From contig NC_084838.1 of the NCBI RefSeq assembly GCF_033115175.1, forward strand, positions 41,829,468-41,893,467: DNA of 64,000 nt. The letters are read 5' to 3'. Origin of the DNA: Lepus europaeus. Taxonomy: Eukaryota; Chordata; Mammalia; Lagomorpha; Leporidae. Position 1 is the stretch's first letter, and every line of letters begins with the position of its first letter. Below, one piece after another: positions 31,280-43,207 of the stretch. The notes under the pieces are model-generated. The model had not been told where the DNA came from and did no database searches. It saw only the letters and a program-made list of their open reading frames with translations. The position numbers and the translations under genes were made by a program.

Positions 31280-32193
31280 TTTTTTTTTTTTAACTTTTAT
31301 TTAATGAATATGATTTCCCAATGTATAGCTTATGGACTACAATGGCTTCCCCCTCCCATAACTTCCCTCCCACCCGCAACCCTCCCCTCTCCCGCTCCCT
31401 CTCCCCTTTCATTCACATCAAGATTCATTTTCAATTCTCTTTATATACAGAAGATCAATTTAGTATATATTAAGTAAAGATTTCAACAGTTTGCACCCAC
31501 ATAGAAACACAAGGTGAAACATACTGTTGGAGTACTAGTTATAGCATTAAATCACAATGTACAGCACATTAAGGACAGAGATCCCACATGAGGAGCAAGT
31601 GCACAGTGACTCCTGTTGTTGACCCAACAAATTGACACTCTAGTTTATGGCGCCAGTAACCACCCTAGGCTCTTGTCATGAGTTGCCAAGGCTATGGAAG
31701 CCTACCAAGTTCGCCGACTCTGATCATATTTAGACAAGGTCATAAAAGACAGGGTGAGGATAGTAACCAATGATCCTAAGAGTGGCATTAACCAGGTCTG
31801 AACAATTATACAGCATTAAGTGGGGAAGAGGACCATCAGTACACACAGGTTGGGAGTAGAGCCATTGGTGGTAGAGTAGAGATTATGATTACGAAGGAAT
31901 CAAGTGTGCTAGACAGGGTCTAGAACAAAGGACAGAGTCATTATTAGAGGAGCTAAGAAAGGTGCTGTCTAAGCTACAATTTAGTTTTTTGATTGAGAGG
32001 CAAATAGAACCTGACAGACGGGGGGCTTGATAATAATCTCTTGGGCTTTAGGCCTTGTAAGTTAAGAGGCCCAGACCTATCTATCTCTTCACATGGGGTA
32101 TATCCTAAGGGAGGTGTGAATCTCCTAGGGGAAGGCACTCTGTTGACTTTCATTACTTAGCTGGCCTGGGAGGAGAGCTGGCCAGGTAAACTA
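31280..32193 (-). mobile_element. L1 3' end with a divergent upstream segment
   Basis: The TSD CCACATCTTTTTT (31273 onward and 32194 onward; the T-run blurs its left edge) flanks the insertion. 31284-31744 matches the L1 3' UTR seen elsewhere here. 31745-32193 does not match the equivalent region of the other copies. One TSD pair encloses both, so they entered together: an alternative L1 subfamily 3' UTR, a 5' inversion, or a chimeric cDNA. Confidence 0.8.
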
Positions 32194-32316
32194 CCACATC
32201 TTTTTTCCAGACTACACTAAATTGTCCGCCATGGACTTCGGGGTCTCAGGAAGAAGCATCTGCAGGAAGGGAGAAAAGATAAAGAAGGGGGTGAAGGGCT
32301 CCCATGTATTGTCTCT

Positions 32317-33250
32317 TAAAATTGTTAAGTCAACAACAGGAGTCACTGTGTACTTACGTCTCATGTGGGATCTGTCCTTAATGTGTTGTCCAATGTGAAG
32401 TAATGCTGTAACTAGTTCTGAAACAGTATTTTTACACATTGTGTTTCTGTGTGGGTGCAAACTGATGAAATCTTTACTTAGTATATACTGGATCGATCTT
32501 CTGTATATAAAGATAATTGAAAATGAAAAAAAACCCCTTGGTTTAAAATTGGAAATGGCATAGAAAATTAATCAAAAAATTTTTTTGACAGGCAGAGTGG
32601 ACAGTGAGAGAGAGAGGCAGAGAGAAAGGTCTTCCTTTTGCCGTTGGTTCACCCTCCAATGGCTGCCACGGTAGCACGCTGCGGCTGGCGCACCGCGCTG
32701 ATCCGATGGCAGGAGCCAGGTGCTTCTCCTGGTCTCCCATGCAGGTGCAGGGCCCAAGCACTTGGGCCATCCTCCACTGCACTCCCTGGCCACAGCAGAG
32801 AGCTGGACTGGAAGAGGGGCAACCGGGACAGGATTGGTGCCCCGAACGGGACTAGAACCCGGTGTGCCGGCACCGCAAGGTGGAGGATTAGCCTAGTGAG
32901 CCACGGCGCCGGCAATTAATCAATTTTAAAAAAAATATCATGTAGGATCTCTGTCCTTAATGTGCTGTACATTGTTATTTAATGCTATAACTAGTACTCC
33001 AACAGTATTTTTCTCTTTGTGTTGCTATGTGGGGGCAAACTGTTGAAATCTTTACTTAATATATTACTAAACTTATCTTCTGTATATAAAGAGAATTGAA
33101 AATGAATCTTGATGTGAATGGAAGGGGAGAGGGAGCGGAAAAGGGGAGGGTTGTGAGTGGGAGGGAAGTTATGGTGGGGGGAAAGCCATTGTAATCCATA
33201 AGCTGTACTTTGGAAATTTATATTCATTAAATAAAAGTTAAAAAAAAAAC
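32317..33250 (+). mobile_element. 5'-truncated L1, two-module 3' UTR, CSINE inside
   Basis: Runs from AAAATTGTTAAGTCAACAAC to TTAAATAAAAGTTAAAAAAA. Both 3' UTR modules and the linker with GGAAATGGCATAGAAAATTA are present. A CSINE splits the linker. It lies 123 bases from the opposite-strand L1. Confidence 0.88.
32580..32913 (-). repeat. CSINE, younger subfamily, inside L1
   Basis: TTTTTGACAGGCAGAGTGGAC to GAGCCACGGCGCCGGC. TSD AATTAATCAA at 32566-32575 and 32914-32923, within the L1 linker, so it is younger than that L1 copy. Confidence 0.95.
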
Positions 33251-33900
33251 AACCGAATGTTCCAGAAAGCTCCCCTGTGATCCTCTTACATTTAGATGGA
33301 CAGAATGGCCCATTGACTCCATATAGCCAGGTGTGACTAAGCTTAAAGGAGGTTATGCCATGAATCTTTATGTGGGCAGCTCCATGCATGTTAAAATTTT
33401 ACTAGTATGGAAGAAGGATGAAAATGAAAATTGGGGAGATGTGTATTGAACAGTCTCTGGCAATGTTCCTCTGCACATAAAAAATTACGTTGTCTTTTTC
33501 TTCCTAGTTGTTACTTTTGTTGTAGAATATGTTTCAGATTTAGATATTTTAGTTTTATTCATTGTATCACTCATGACACAAAGTTTAATAGTTATTTTGT
33601 AGCTGATTCAGGGTTTGTTTTTTCTTAGTTGTTGCTGGATTTTATGTGTTGCTTTTTCTGTCCATACAGCTAATTCTTTTTTTTTTTTTTTCGGTACTTT
33701 TACACTTTTTTTTTTTTTTTTTACTTTAGGTTTTTATTAAATTGGCATTTTAGGGAACAGTATAGTGTGAGATAGGGATCTGGGTTTTTTCTTTTTCCCT
33801 CAATTTTTACTGAATTATCCCAAATTATGTTTTTAACTAGCATTCATTTCTCACTCACTTGAAATACCATGTTCACAGTGGATTAAATTCAGTACATATG
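33251..33900. other. Unique DNA, possibly decayed L1 from 33700
   Basis: Two long T-runs (about 33678-33691 and 33707-33722). Text after 33730 with GTATAGTGTGAGATAGGGATC resembles antisense L1 ORF2. No gene seen. Confidence 0.4.
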
Positions 33901-34228
33901 GGGCCGGCACTGTGGTGTTAATGGGTAAAGCCAATGCCTGCAGTACTGGCGTTCCATATGTGTGCCCATTTCGAGTTTTGATTGCTCCACTTCCAATCCA
34001 ACTCCCTACTCATGTGTCTGGGAAAGAGCAGAAGAGGGCCCAGGTGCTTGGGCCCCTACACCTACATGGGAGACCTGGAAGAAGCTCTTGGCTCTTGTCT
34101 TTGGCCTGGCCCAGTTCTGGCCATTTTGATGGGGTGCTGAACCACTGAATGAAAGTCTGTCTGTCTCTCTCTCTTTGCCACTCCTCTCTGTAACTCTGCC
34201 TTTCAAATCAATCAATCAATCTTTAAAA
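33901..34228 (+). repeat. CSINE
   Basis: GGGGCCGGCACTGTGGTGTTA to CAAATCAATCAATCAATCTTT. The flanks AAATTCAGTACATA and AAATTCAGTGCACA form a TSD with two mismatches. Confidence 0.94.
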
Positions 34229-34506
34229 AAATTCAGTGCACACATTAGGTGTGTTATAGACTTCCTATTCCATCTCTACTGAGATGTCTGTTGTTAAACT
34301 ATACCATGAGTACAGTTTTGTAGATAATTTATTCTTAACTCTTTTTCTTCTCATCCTCACCCCCCCATTCCTCCTTTCTCTTCCCTACTTCCTTTTCACT
34401 TTGCCAAGCTGACATGGTGCTCCCATGACCATGAGGCAAACTGACATGGGCTTCAATTTCTATTTCCCTAGCTCTGGAGTCTTCTGTGCTTTTATTCTTT
34501 TTCTTT

Positions 34507-34878
34507 TTTTAAAGATTTATTTTATTTATTTGAAAGTCAGAGTTACAGAGGGAGGTAGAGACAGAGAGATAGAGGTAGAGAGGTAGAGAGGTAGAGAGGT
34601 AGAGAGGTAGAGAGAGAGGGGTTTTCCATCCGCTGGTTCACTCCCAGGATGGCCGCAATGGCCGGAGCTCTGCTGATCCAAAGCCAGGAGCCAGGAGCCT
34701 CTTCCAGGTTTCCCACGTGGGTGCAGGGGCCCAAGGACTTGGGCCATCTTCTACTACTTTCCCAGGCCATAGCAGAGAGCTGGATGGGAAGAGAAGCAGC
34801 CAGGACTAGAACCGGTGCCCATGTGGGACGCCGGTGCTTTACGTCAGGGCTTTAACCTGCTGTGCTATGGCACTGGCC
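34507..34878 (-). repeat. CSINE with an AGAGGTAG minisatellite
   Basis: TTTAAAGATTTATTTTATTT to GCTATGGCACTGGCCCC. The flanks share TGTGCTTTT. The GA block carries an (AGAGGTAG)n array at about 34571-34614. Confidence 0.93.
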
Positions 34879-35890
34879 CCATGTGCTTTTTTTCTTCATC
34901 ACCTTCCCATTGCTTTGCTGCCCAGTGTTCTGGCTTCCAGGCCTTGCATTGTGTGGGAATGTTGGGACTGGAAGCATTACTGCTTGTAGTTCAGTATTTT
35001 TCTTTGGATTTCCTGTTTTGGATCCTTTGGATCCTGCATTGTGTAAAATTATTTTCTTTTTATTGCTGGATTGAAAAAAATTCTTCCTGCATTCTGAAGA
35101 TGCAGAAATGTCATTGACCCCAATATATATAGACTCACCAATTTCTTTATTTCTTATTTTATTTGTCTTTGCCTGCCTGCCTTGCTGCTTTTTTTTTCAG
35201 AAGGCAGGAAGCTTTTCTCTGAATTAATGAGTGGGTAGATTTCAGAATCATGTGGCACAGGAGTGAGTTACGGGATGCTCAATGGTCCGATATGGCCTTG
35301 GAAACAATTTGTTGTCCCAAATTCTGGCTGAGGTTGTCTTAGATGCAGATACTGAAGAACTTCTGGTTTCTGAGTCAGCACAGTGAGAAAGGCACAGGTT
35401 TTCCTAGGACTCTGCCTTGCTGGGCTCTTTGGACTATTCTGTTGCTGTCTACCTTGGCTTTCAATGGCCGCTTATTGGACCAGTGTTTTTTGTCTTGAAT
35501 ATTTTGTTAGTTCTAATACAGTTACTCTTCTAGATTAAAAAACTCATTAGGATTTTGACTTTGATTATTTTAAAATCATGTATTAACAGGAAGGGTGTTA
35601 ATTACATTAACCATGTTGAGGCACTAGACGGATTCTGAGAGGAACAGGATTCTAATGTTTTATAAATGCACACACAGATATACACATACACACACATACA
35701 TATCATATATTCAATGATGATAGTGGTGGCAGATGGAGGGCTTTCCTTTTTACTGTCGCTGCCATAGGAATTTTAGAAGGAAAAATAAATTTGCTGGCTC
35801 ACCCTGCCATATTTCGCTAGAAGCCCTGATAACTTTTTTTTGGGGGGGGACAAACCAATCCATACTTCAAGAAGAATCAAGAACAAGGGT
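34879..35890. other. Unique DNA
   Basis: No gene or repeat recognised. It contains a CA/TA dinucleotide-rich patch at about 35668-35710. The frame at 34815-35117 starts inside the SINE and is unsupported. Confidence 0.45.
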
Positions 35891-35892
35891 GG

Positions 35893-36210
35893 CCATTTTG
35901 GTGCTGTGGGTTGAATCACCACTTGGGATACATCCCATACCAGGGTGCTGGTTGAAGTCCTGGTTCCACTGCTTCCCACCCAGCTTCCTGCTAATGCATG
36001 TGAAAGGAAGCAGGTGATGGTCTAAACACTTGAGACCCTGCTACCCATGTGAGAGACCCAGATGGAGTTCTAGGCTTCTGAATTTGTCCTGACCTAGCCC
36101 TGGCTTTTGTGAGTACTTGGCTAGTGAACCAGCAGATGGAATATCTCTCTTTCACTCTCTCTTGCTCTGCCTTTCGGATACAAAAACAAAAACAAATCTT
36201 TTTAAAAAAA
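35893..36210 (+). repeat. Older CSINE
   Basis: CCATTTTGGTGCTGTGGGTTG head to GCCTTTCGGATAC and an AAAACAAAAACAAATC tail. The flanks AAGAATCAAG and AGGAATCAAG look like an old TSD. Confidence 0.85.
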
Positions 36211-38070
36211 GGAATCAAGGCCAAATAAGTCAACACAGTTTGGTTTACATTAAAATGTTAATATAAAGTCACTGAAATCACATTGAAATGTTGCTATAGC
36301 AACGGTCATTTTTGTGAAATGATTTCAGATACTAGATTCTTAAGTGATGGCTTGCCTGGTTATTTGGTTTAAGGCATCGTTAATTCTCTTTCTCCCCCTC
36401 ATTGTTGGAGAAAAGAAAATGGGAAATAGACATGTACTCAATGCAGTTGTTTGATGGTAATCAATGGAAATCAACTTGGAGCATTTACGTTGAAATTGTG
36501 TGTGTGTATATATGTGTGTATGTGTGTATATGCATGTATGTGTTTATGTATATGTATGTGTGTGCATGTTCATACATGTGTGTGCGTGTGCGTGTATACA
36601 TACTGGTAGGATGAAGTGATGGTTTGCAGAGCTGAAGGAAATGTGGGAGGAGGGTTTAAGAGGGGGCTTCAGAGGGGTCAGGAATATGGAGCAACTCTGA
36701 GATGTGGGGAGCAGTGCAGTGAGACAGATTCTTCAGGCAGCCGTAAGGATGAACGAGCTCTTTCCATGTTCAGTTTTGTCTTCCTATGTTGAAGGTTCAC
36801 ATTCCAGGGAGTCACTTAACTGCCTTGTTTTAAAAAAGATTCTGGGTAGACATGACCCTTCACCTCCACTTTCTTGTTTAGAGATTCTTGCTGATACTCT
36901 AAAGGGCTTACATGCTCTTTCAGGCTATCAATCATAAATGATAGAAAAGAGACAAAGGGTGACCATGAAAGAAATGCCATTTCAAATGGAGAAATACCTT
37001 GTGCCTGAACAGGTTCACTGTCTGGTACTGTTTTCTTAAAACTTGTCTTTCTCTGGGATTTTCTTTTGTGTTTCATATTTCTAAACCCTCCTGTGGTCTC
37101 ACCTTGTTTGTCTTCAGATCTGAATTTTGCTCCATGAATTTCATCCACCAGAGTTATGTTTCATTTTTTTCTCTTGTAAAACTTGCATGGAGGCACCTCC
37201 CCTTGCCTTTCCTCCCATTCCTAGGCAATGTCCAAAATGCTACACATTTCTAGGTCCCATTTCCCCATCTTCCTTCTGTCTTTTTTCCTTAGTGTTCTCT
37301 AAGACCAGTTACATGTGAAAACAGACATATTACTGAATTAGTGGTTAAGAGTGAGTTAATGCTACTCTTGGAAGATTGTATCACTGTTCCCTGTTCTTTA
37401 GTTCTTCTGGTGTCCCCACACTTCGCCACGTGACTGTGGCTCCCATTGCTAGAGGTGGGGTGTATTTCCCTGTCTGCAGATATTGGCATTGGCCGTGGGA
37501 TTTACTTTGGTCGATGGGATACTGTGGATATGTTTATTGCAGAGGCTTCAAATATGCTGGGTGTTGGCTTGCCCTCTTGTCCCCTGCAGTGTCGTGGGCA
37601 TATCCTGGGTTTGCTGTTGTTCCCAAAAGAGAAGTGACAGGTGGAGCAGAGGTGCCCCAACCAACTCACACACTCAGCTGCTGAGGCTGAGCTGTTGCTG
37701 CAGACCTGTGGACTTATGGACAAGGGAATAGATGCTTTTGTGGTATAACTGTTGGTTTCGGAAGGATGTGTTAAAGAACATTTTTGTGGCATTACCGAAC
37801 TTGTCCATCAGTTATATCACTGAGCACATTTTCATTTTAACTGGGATATTCTAGAGTTCATTCCTTAATCTATGTGAATATTTTTATAGATTCATTATGG
37901 GTAGAGGGAAAATTTCAGGCCAAACCTGTATTGTGGGAACCCTCATTATGTACCAAGAGGCAAAACATTTTCTTCTAAATATGTGTTGGTTTCACACCCC
38001 AAACTATCAACATTTTTGTTAGAAAATGAAGTAGAGTCTGAAAAGGATCTATAACACAGCATAGTCATCC
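36211..38070. other. Long SINE-free unique stretch with a TG/TA microsatellite
   Basis: At nearly 1.9 kb this is among the longest repeat-free stretches here. 36497-36604 is a TG/TA-rich microsatellite. Open frames (36816-37148 minus, 37376-37684 plus, 36999-37253 plus) match no family I know. Confidence 0.45.
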
Positions 38071-38080
38071 AGAATTCTTT

Positions 38081-38397
38081 TTAAAAATGATTTACTTATT
38101 TATTTGAAAGGCAGACTTAGAGAGAGGGAGAGACAGAGAGAGAGAATTTCCATCCACTGGTTCTCCTCCAGTAGTTGCAACTTCCAGGGCTGGGCCAGAC
38201 TGAAGCCAGGAACTTCATTGGGGTCTCCCACATGGGTGCAAGGTCCCAAGCACTTGGGCCATCCTCTGCTACTTTCCCAGGTGCATTAGCAGGGAGCTGA
38301 ATTGGAAGTGGAGCAGCTGGGTCTCGAACCAGTGCCGATATGGGATGCTGGTTTTGCAGGTAGAGGCTTAACCTACCATGCCACAATGCCAGCCCCA
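38081..38397 (-). repeat. CSINE
   Basis: TSD AGAATTCTTT at 38071-38080 and 38398-38407. TTAAAAATGATTTACTTATT tail to CCACAATGCCAGCCCC. Confidence 0.94.
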
Positions 38398-38413
38398 AGA
38401 ATTCTTTAATTTT

Positions 38414-38744
38414 CCTTTTTTATTTAAAGATTTTATTTATTTATTTGAGAGGTGGAGTTACAGACAGTGAGAGGGAGAGACAGAGAGAAAGGTCTTCCAT
38501 CTGCAGGTTCACTCCCCAAATGGCTTCAATGGCCCGAGCTGAGCCGATCTGAAGCCAGGAGCCAGGAGCTTCTTCTGAGTTTCCCATGCGGGTGCAGGGT
38601 GCAAGAATCTGGGCCATCTTCTGCTTTCCCAGGCCATAGCAAAGAGCTGGAAAGGAAGAGGAGTGCCGGGACTAGAACCGGCACCCATATGGGATGCTGG
38701 TGCCACAGGTGGAGGATTAACCTACTGAGCCATAGTGCAAGTCC
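38414..38744 (-). repeat. CSINE next to a CSINE
   Basis: TTTAAAGATTTTATTTATTT to GAGCCATAGTGCAAGTCCC. The right flank AGAATTATCTT resembles the AGAATTCTTT target used by its neighbour. Confidence 0.92.
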
Positions 38745-39123
38745 CCAGAATTATCTTCTAGTTAGGTATGTTTTCATTGTAATTCTAGTATAGGTTAGGA
38801 TATAACTCTAGTTACTACAAGCTTACCTGGGCTTCAATAGGTTCTTGAAGCATCACTTAATATGATATCCAGCAGGTTTCTAGGCAAAAGCCTTCCAAGG
38901 AGGAAGCCATCAACACTTTTTGTCTGTGAGGTTGACTTTGAGTTCAATAATCTATTTTTTAGTCTGAAAAATCAGGGTTTATTAAGGTTCCTTGTTTGTG
39001 GTATCAGGCAGTATACAGTCCTGTTCATCAGTCATCCAGGTCTTCCAGAACTTATGTTCTGAGAAGATAGCATGAACTGTGTTTTAAAATCTATTTTTTA
39101 TGCTTATATAAAAACATTGTTGG
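38745..39123. other. Unique DNA
   Basis: No element or gene recognised. Confidence 0.45.
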
Positions 39124-39360
39124 GAGCAGGCATCGTGTTGTAGTGGGTTAACCTACTGCTTGGGATGCCTGTGCCTCATATAGGAGCACTGGTTCCTCTA
39201 CTTCCAATCCAGCTTCCCACTAATGCATCCTGGGAGGTAGCAGGTGGTGGACAGGAGTTGGAACCCTATCACCCACATGGGAGACCTTGTTGGAGTTCCT
39301 GGCTTGGACTTTGCTCAACCCTGGCTGTTGTGGGCATTTGTGGGGTGAATCAGCAGAGCT
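39124..39360 (+). repeat. Older CSINE, truncated tail
   Basis: GGGAGCAGGCATCGTGTTGTAG head and CTTCCAATCCAGCTTCCCAC body. It ends at GTGAATCAGCAGAGCTCC without the CT-rich tail. Confidence 0.78.
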
Positions 39361-39404
39361 CCTTCCTTATTAGTTGATATGCTAATTTTGCTTCTTCTTA
39401 TTTT

Positions 39405-39708
39405 AACATTTTATTTATTTTCATTTTATTTGAAAAAAAGAGAGACAGAGATCACCCATCATTGGTTTACTCCCCAGATACACACAATAGCAGGGCCTGG
39501 GCCAGGCTGAAGCTGGGAACCTAGTTTCATCCAGCTCTCCCGTGTGGGTGGCAGAGACTCAAGTATTTGTGCCATTACCTGCTGCCTTTCAGGGTGTACA
39601 TCAGCAGGACACTGGAACTGAAGTGGAGCTGGGACTTGAAGCAGGTGCTCTGATAAAGACCGTGGGTGCCCCACGTGGTAGCTTAAGTTGCTGTGCCAAA
39701 TGCTCACC
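39405..39708 (-). repeat. Older CSINE
   Basis: ATTTTATTTATTTTCATTTTA to TGCTGTGCCAAATGCTCACCCC. Diverged, with the GGTGGCAGAGACTC variant. Confidence 0.82.
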
Positions 39709-39890
39709 CCTTCTATTTTTTTAGATAGAACTGTTTATAAAAATGATTCTCTTTAGGGCATCATTCCCTTTGAGGTCATATCCTAAACCAACATGATTGT
39801 TCACTTGCAACTATCAAAAATAGTAAAAACATGGAAAAAATTAGAAATTGATACCAGAACACTCAAATCAGTGTTAAAAAGCCCCATTGA

Positions 39891-40230
39891 GGCCAGCGCC
39901 GCGGCTCACTAGGCTAATCCTCCGCCTTGCGGCGCCGGCACACCAGGTTCTACTCCCGGTCGGGGCTCCGGATTCTGTCCCGGTTGCCCCTCTTCCAGGC
40001 CAGCTCTCTGCTGTGGCCAGGGAGTGCAGTGGAGGATGGCCCAAGTGCTTGGGCCCTGCACCCCATGGGAGACCAGGAGAAGCACCTGGCTCCTGCCATC
40101 AGATCAGCATGGTGTGCCGGCCGCAGCGCGCCAGCCGCGGCAGCCATTGGAGGGTGAACCAACGGCAAAAAGGAAGACCTTTCTCTCTGTCTCTCTCTCT
40201 CACTGTCCACTCTGCCTGTCAAAAAAAAAA
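39891..40230 (+). repeat. CSINE, younger subfamily
   Basis: GGCCAGCGCCGCGGCTCACTA to CCACTCTGCCTGTC and an A-run. 15-bp TSD AAAAAGCCCCATTGA (39876-39890) versus AAAAAGTCCCATTGA (40231-40245), one mismatch. Confidence 0.95.
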
Positions 40231-40265
40231 AAAAAGTCCCATTGATTAAAAAAAGTACATACTCC

Positions 40266-40418
40266 TGAAACTGGTGTTGTGGCACCAGTTAGCTGCCTCC
40301 TGTGACACTGGCATCCCCTATTGGAGTGTTGATTAGAGTCCTGGCCACTCTGCTGCTGCTTTTTTTTTTTTTTTTAAGATTTATTTATTTATTTGAAAAC
40401 AGAATTGCAGAGAGGCAG

Positions 40419-40466
<48 letters not shown>

Positions 40467-40997
40467 GTCTTCCACCTGCTGGTTCACTCCCCAAATGGCT
40501 GAATGGCCAGAGCTGGGCCGATCTGAAGAAGACAGGAGCCAGGAGATTCTTCTGAGTCTCCCACATGGGTGCAGGGGCCCAAGGACTTGGGCCATCTTCT
40601 ACTGCTTTCCCAGGCCATAGCAGAGAGCTGGATTGGAAGTGGAGCATCCAGGACTAGAACTGGCCCCAATATGGGATGTTGGCACTGCAGGCAGTGACCT
40701 TACCCACTACGCCACAGTGCCACCCCTGCCCCCTCCCCTGACTCTGCTTCTGATCCAGCTCCCTGCTAATCTGCCTGAGAAAGCAGCAGAGGATGGCCCA
40801 AGTACTTTCGTCCCTGTGACCTGTGTGGGAAACCTGAATGGAGCTCTGGGCTCCTGGCTTTGGCCTGGACCAAACCTTGTCTTTGTTGTCATTTGGGAGG
40901 AGTGAATGAGCAAATGGAAGATTGCTTTCTCTCTCTGTCTCCGTCTGTCTGCTTCTCTCTTTCTCTTGCTTTCAAATAAAATAAAAAATCTTTACCC
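40266..40997 (+). repeat. Older CSINE split by a younger one
   Basis: The head at 40266-40357 (ACTGGTGTTGTGGCACCAG) and the remainder at 40733-40997 (CTGATCCAGCTCCCTGC to CTTTCAAATAAAATAAAAA) belong to one copy. Confidence 0.85.
40358..40732 (-). repeat. CSINE nested in a CSINE, with (AG)n
   Basis: T-run and AAGATTTATTTATTTATTT to CCACAGTGCCACCCC. An (AG)n run lies at 40423-40460. The flanks share ACTCTGCT. Confidence 0.92.
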
Positions 40998-41461
40998 AGC
41001 AATGGGCCTCAGTCTGAGTCAGTTTTTTGCTTCTACTTTAGTTACAAATTTTATACCTTAGTATACAAACCCTTAGTGAAACAAGATGTTTGCAGGGAAA
41101 GGAACTGTTAGAAAGAAGCCTGCAGGTTCTGCCATTCTGACTTTGAGGAGGGATTCAGAGAGAAGCATTGCACAAGACCCTTTTCAAGAGGGTTTAGAAA
41201 ATACAGCAACCAGAGCCTTGTGGTGCAGAGGCCAAGGATGGCAGTTCCTCCTGCACTCCTGAAGGCAGTCCCAGCAGGGGAGTTGTGTTTGTGGAGACGC
41301 TCCCAAGGCACAGGAGAAGGCGCTTCACTGACCACTCTGTTGAAACAGGAAAACCATTTCAGCATTAAGAAAAATTTGATCAAAATGTGTAACATTTAAA
41401 AGTCAAATGTTTAAAAGGAAAGCTCTAATTATAAGACTAAGATAACTTGGTGGATTCTTTT
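40998..41461. other. Unique DNA
   Basis: No element recognised. The 95-codon minus frame at 41108-41395 has no family support. Confidence 0.45.
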
Positions 41462-41752
41462 ATAAAATAAAAAAATTTATTTAAAAGGCAGAGTGACAGA
41501 GAGAGAGAGAGAGAGAGAGAGAGAAATTGATCTTCCAGTTGTTGGTTCACACCCCAAATGATTACAACAGCCAGGTCTTGGCCAGCCCAAAGCCAGGAGC
41601 CAGGAACTCCATCTGGGTTTTCACATGGGCAGGAATGCCTTCCCAGGAAGATCAGCAGGGAGCTGGATTGGAAGTGAAGTAGCTGGAACTAAAACTGGTG
41701 CTGCAATGTAGGATGCTGATGTTGCAAGCTGCACCACACCACTGCCTCTCCT
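41462..41752 (-). repeat. CSINE
   Basis: AATAAAAAAATTTATTTAAAA tail, (GA)n, body with TTGTTGGTTCACACCCCAAA, ending CACCACACCACTGCC. Confidence 0.87.
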
Positions 41753-42344
41753 TCTTCCTTTAGTTATGTTTGGGGAAACTGTGTGGTTCTCCCACCCAGG
41801 GTGCAGTTCAGCTGGCCATTAGACCAGATTAAAACCAGAGGAATAGAGTGGAAGTGAAGGGCAGTCTCATTAAAATCTGGCCCATAGAGGACATCATTCT
41901 CCCTCTTGCCCTGACTGTTGGTGGCATGTCAGTATCAGGGCAATGTCTTCCCCCTTTCATGCTGATTGTACTTTTGAGTAAGCAGGAAAATACATTTTCC
42001 TTTTGCTCGGCTATGGAGAAAATGGGTTTACCTTTGCAGCTGCAAATATTACTTTCACTCATAGTATGACTCAAAGCAACACACCTCTACCCCAGGAATC
42101 CTAGCAATCTGCGGAGAGAGTCCAGCTCCATGAGTTTGTACTGTTTGGTGTGATGTCTCATTACTACTAAAGCATGACAATAGATGGATTTGGTGGCCTT
42201 CTGGCCTAGTGTCCCCTCATTAGTGGCTATGACTGGGATCCTGCAGGAAGCCCGGTCCCTAGGATGGGCATCCCAGAGCATTTGGTACACAATTCTTGAA
42301 CTTTCCTAGACACGGCTTGGTTCAAGTCTTCCTTTGTGTCTTTT
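41753..42344. other. Unique DNA
   Basis: No element recognised with confidence. Short frames on both strands (41829-42074, 42087-42290) lack support. Confidence 0.4.
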
Positions 42345-43207
42345 TTATTTTTTTCCACAGAAACCTTTTATTTAATGAATACAAACTTCATGCATTTCAC
42401 CAATAAAACATTGGGAACATAGTGATTCTTCCCACTATATCCACCCTCCCATCCACACTCCCACCCTTCTTCCTCCTCCCTCTCCTATTCCCATTATTTT
42501 TTTACTAAGATTTATTTTCAATTAACTTTATTTACATAAAATTAACTCTATACTAAGTAAAGAGTTCAACAAATAGTATATAAAAAACTATTCCTTAACA
42601 GTCGAGACAAGGGCTGTTCAAAGTCATTGCATCTCAAAGTGTCAATGTCACTTCTGTAGATTACCTTTTAGGTGCTCTATTAGTTACCACAGAAAAGGGA
42701 GAACATATATCTTTTTGGGACTGGCTTATTTCACTAAGTATAATGGTTTCCAGTTGCATCCATCTTATTGCAAAAGACAGGATTTCATTTTTTTAATCAC
42801 TGTGTAGTATTCCATGGTATACATATCACATAATTTCTTAATCCAGTCATTGGTTAACAGGCATTTGGGTTGACTCCATGTCTTAGCTATTGCGAATTAA
42901 GATGGAAGAAACATGGAGGTACATATAAGTCTTCCATGTGCTGATTTTATTTCCCTTGAGTAAATTCCCAGGAGTGGGATGGCTGGGTCATATGGCAGGT
43001 CTATTTTCAGCTTTCTGAGGTATCTCCATACTGTCTTCCACAGTGGCTTTACCAGTTTGCATTCGCACCAACAGTGGATTAGGGTACCTTTTCCCCAACA
43101 TGCTTGCCAGCACTTGTTGTTTGTTGATTTCTAAATGAAAGCTGTTCTGAGGTGAGGTGAAATCTCATTGTGGTTTTGATTTGCATTTCCCTGATGGCTA
43201 GTGAGCC
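42345..43207 (-). repeat. Older L1, 3' end and ORF2 C-terminal part
   Basis: TTTATTTAATGAATACAAAC at the left is the L1 3' end. GGGACTGGCTTATTTCACTA (42718), GTGTAGTATTCCATGGTAT and GGGATGGCTGGGTCATATGG mark decayed ORF2 C-terminal sequence, antisense. A younger L1 breaks it at 43207. Confidence 0.85.
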
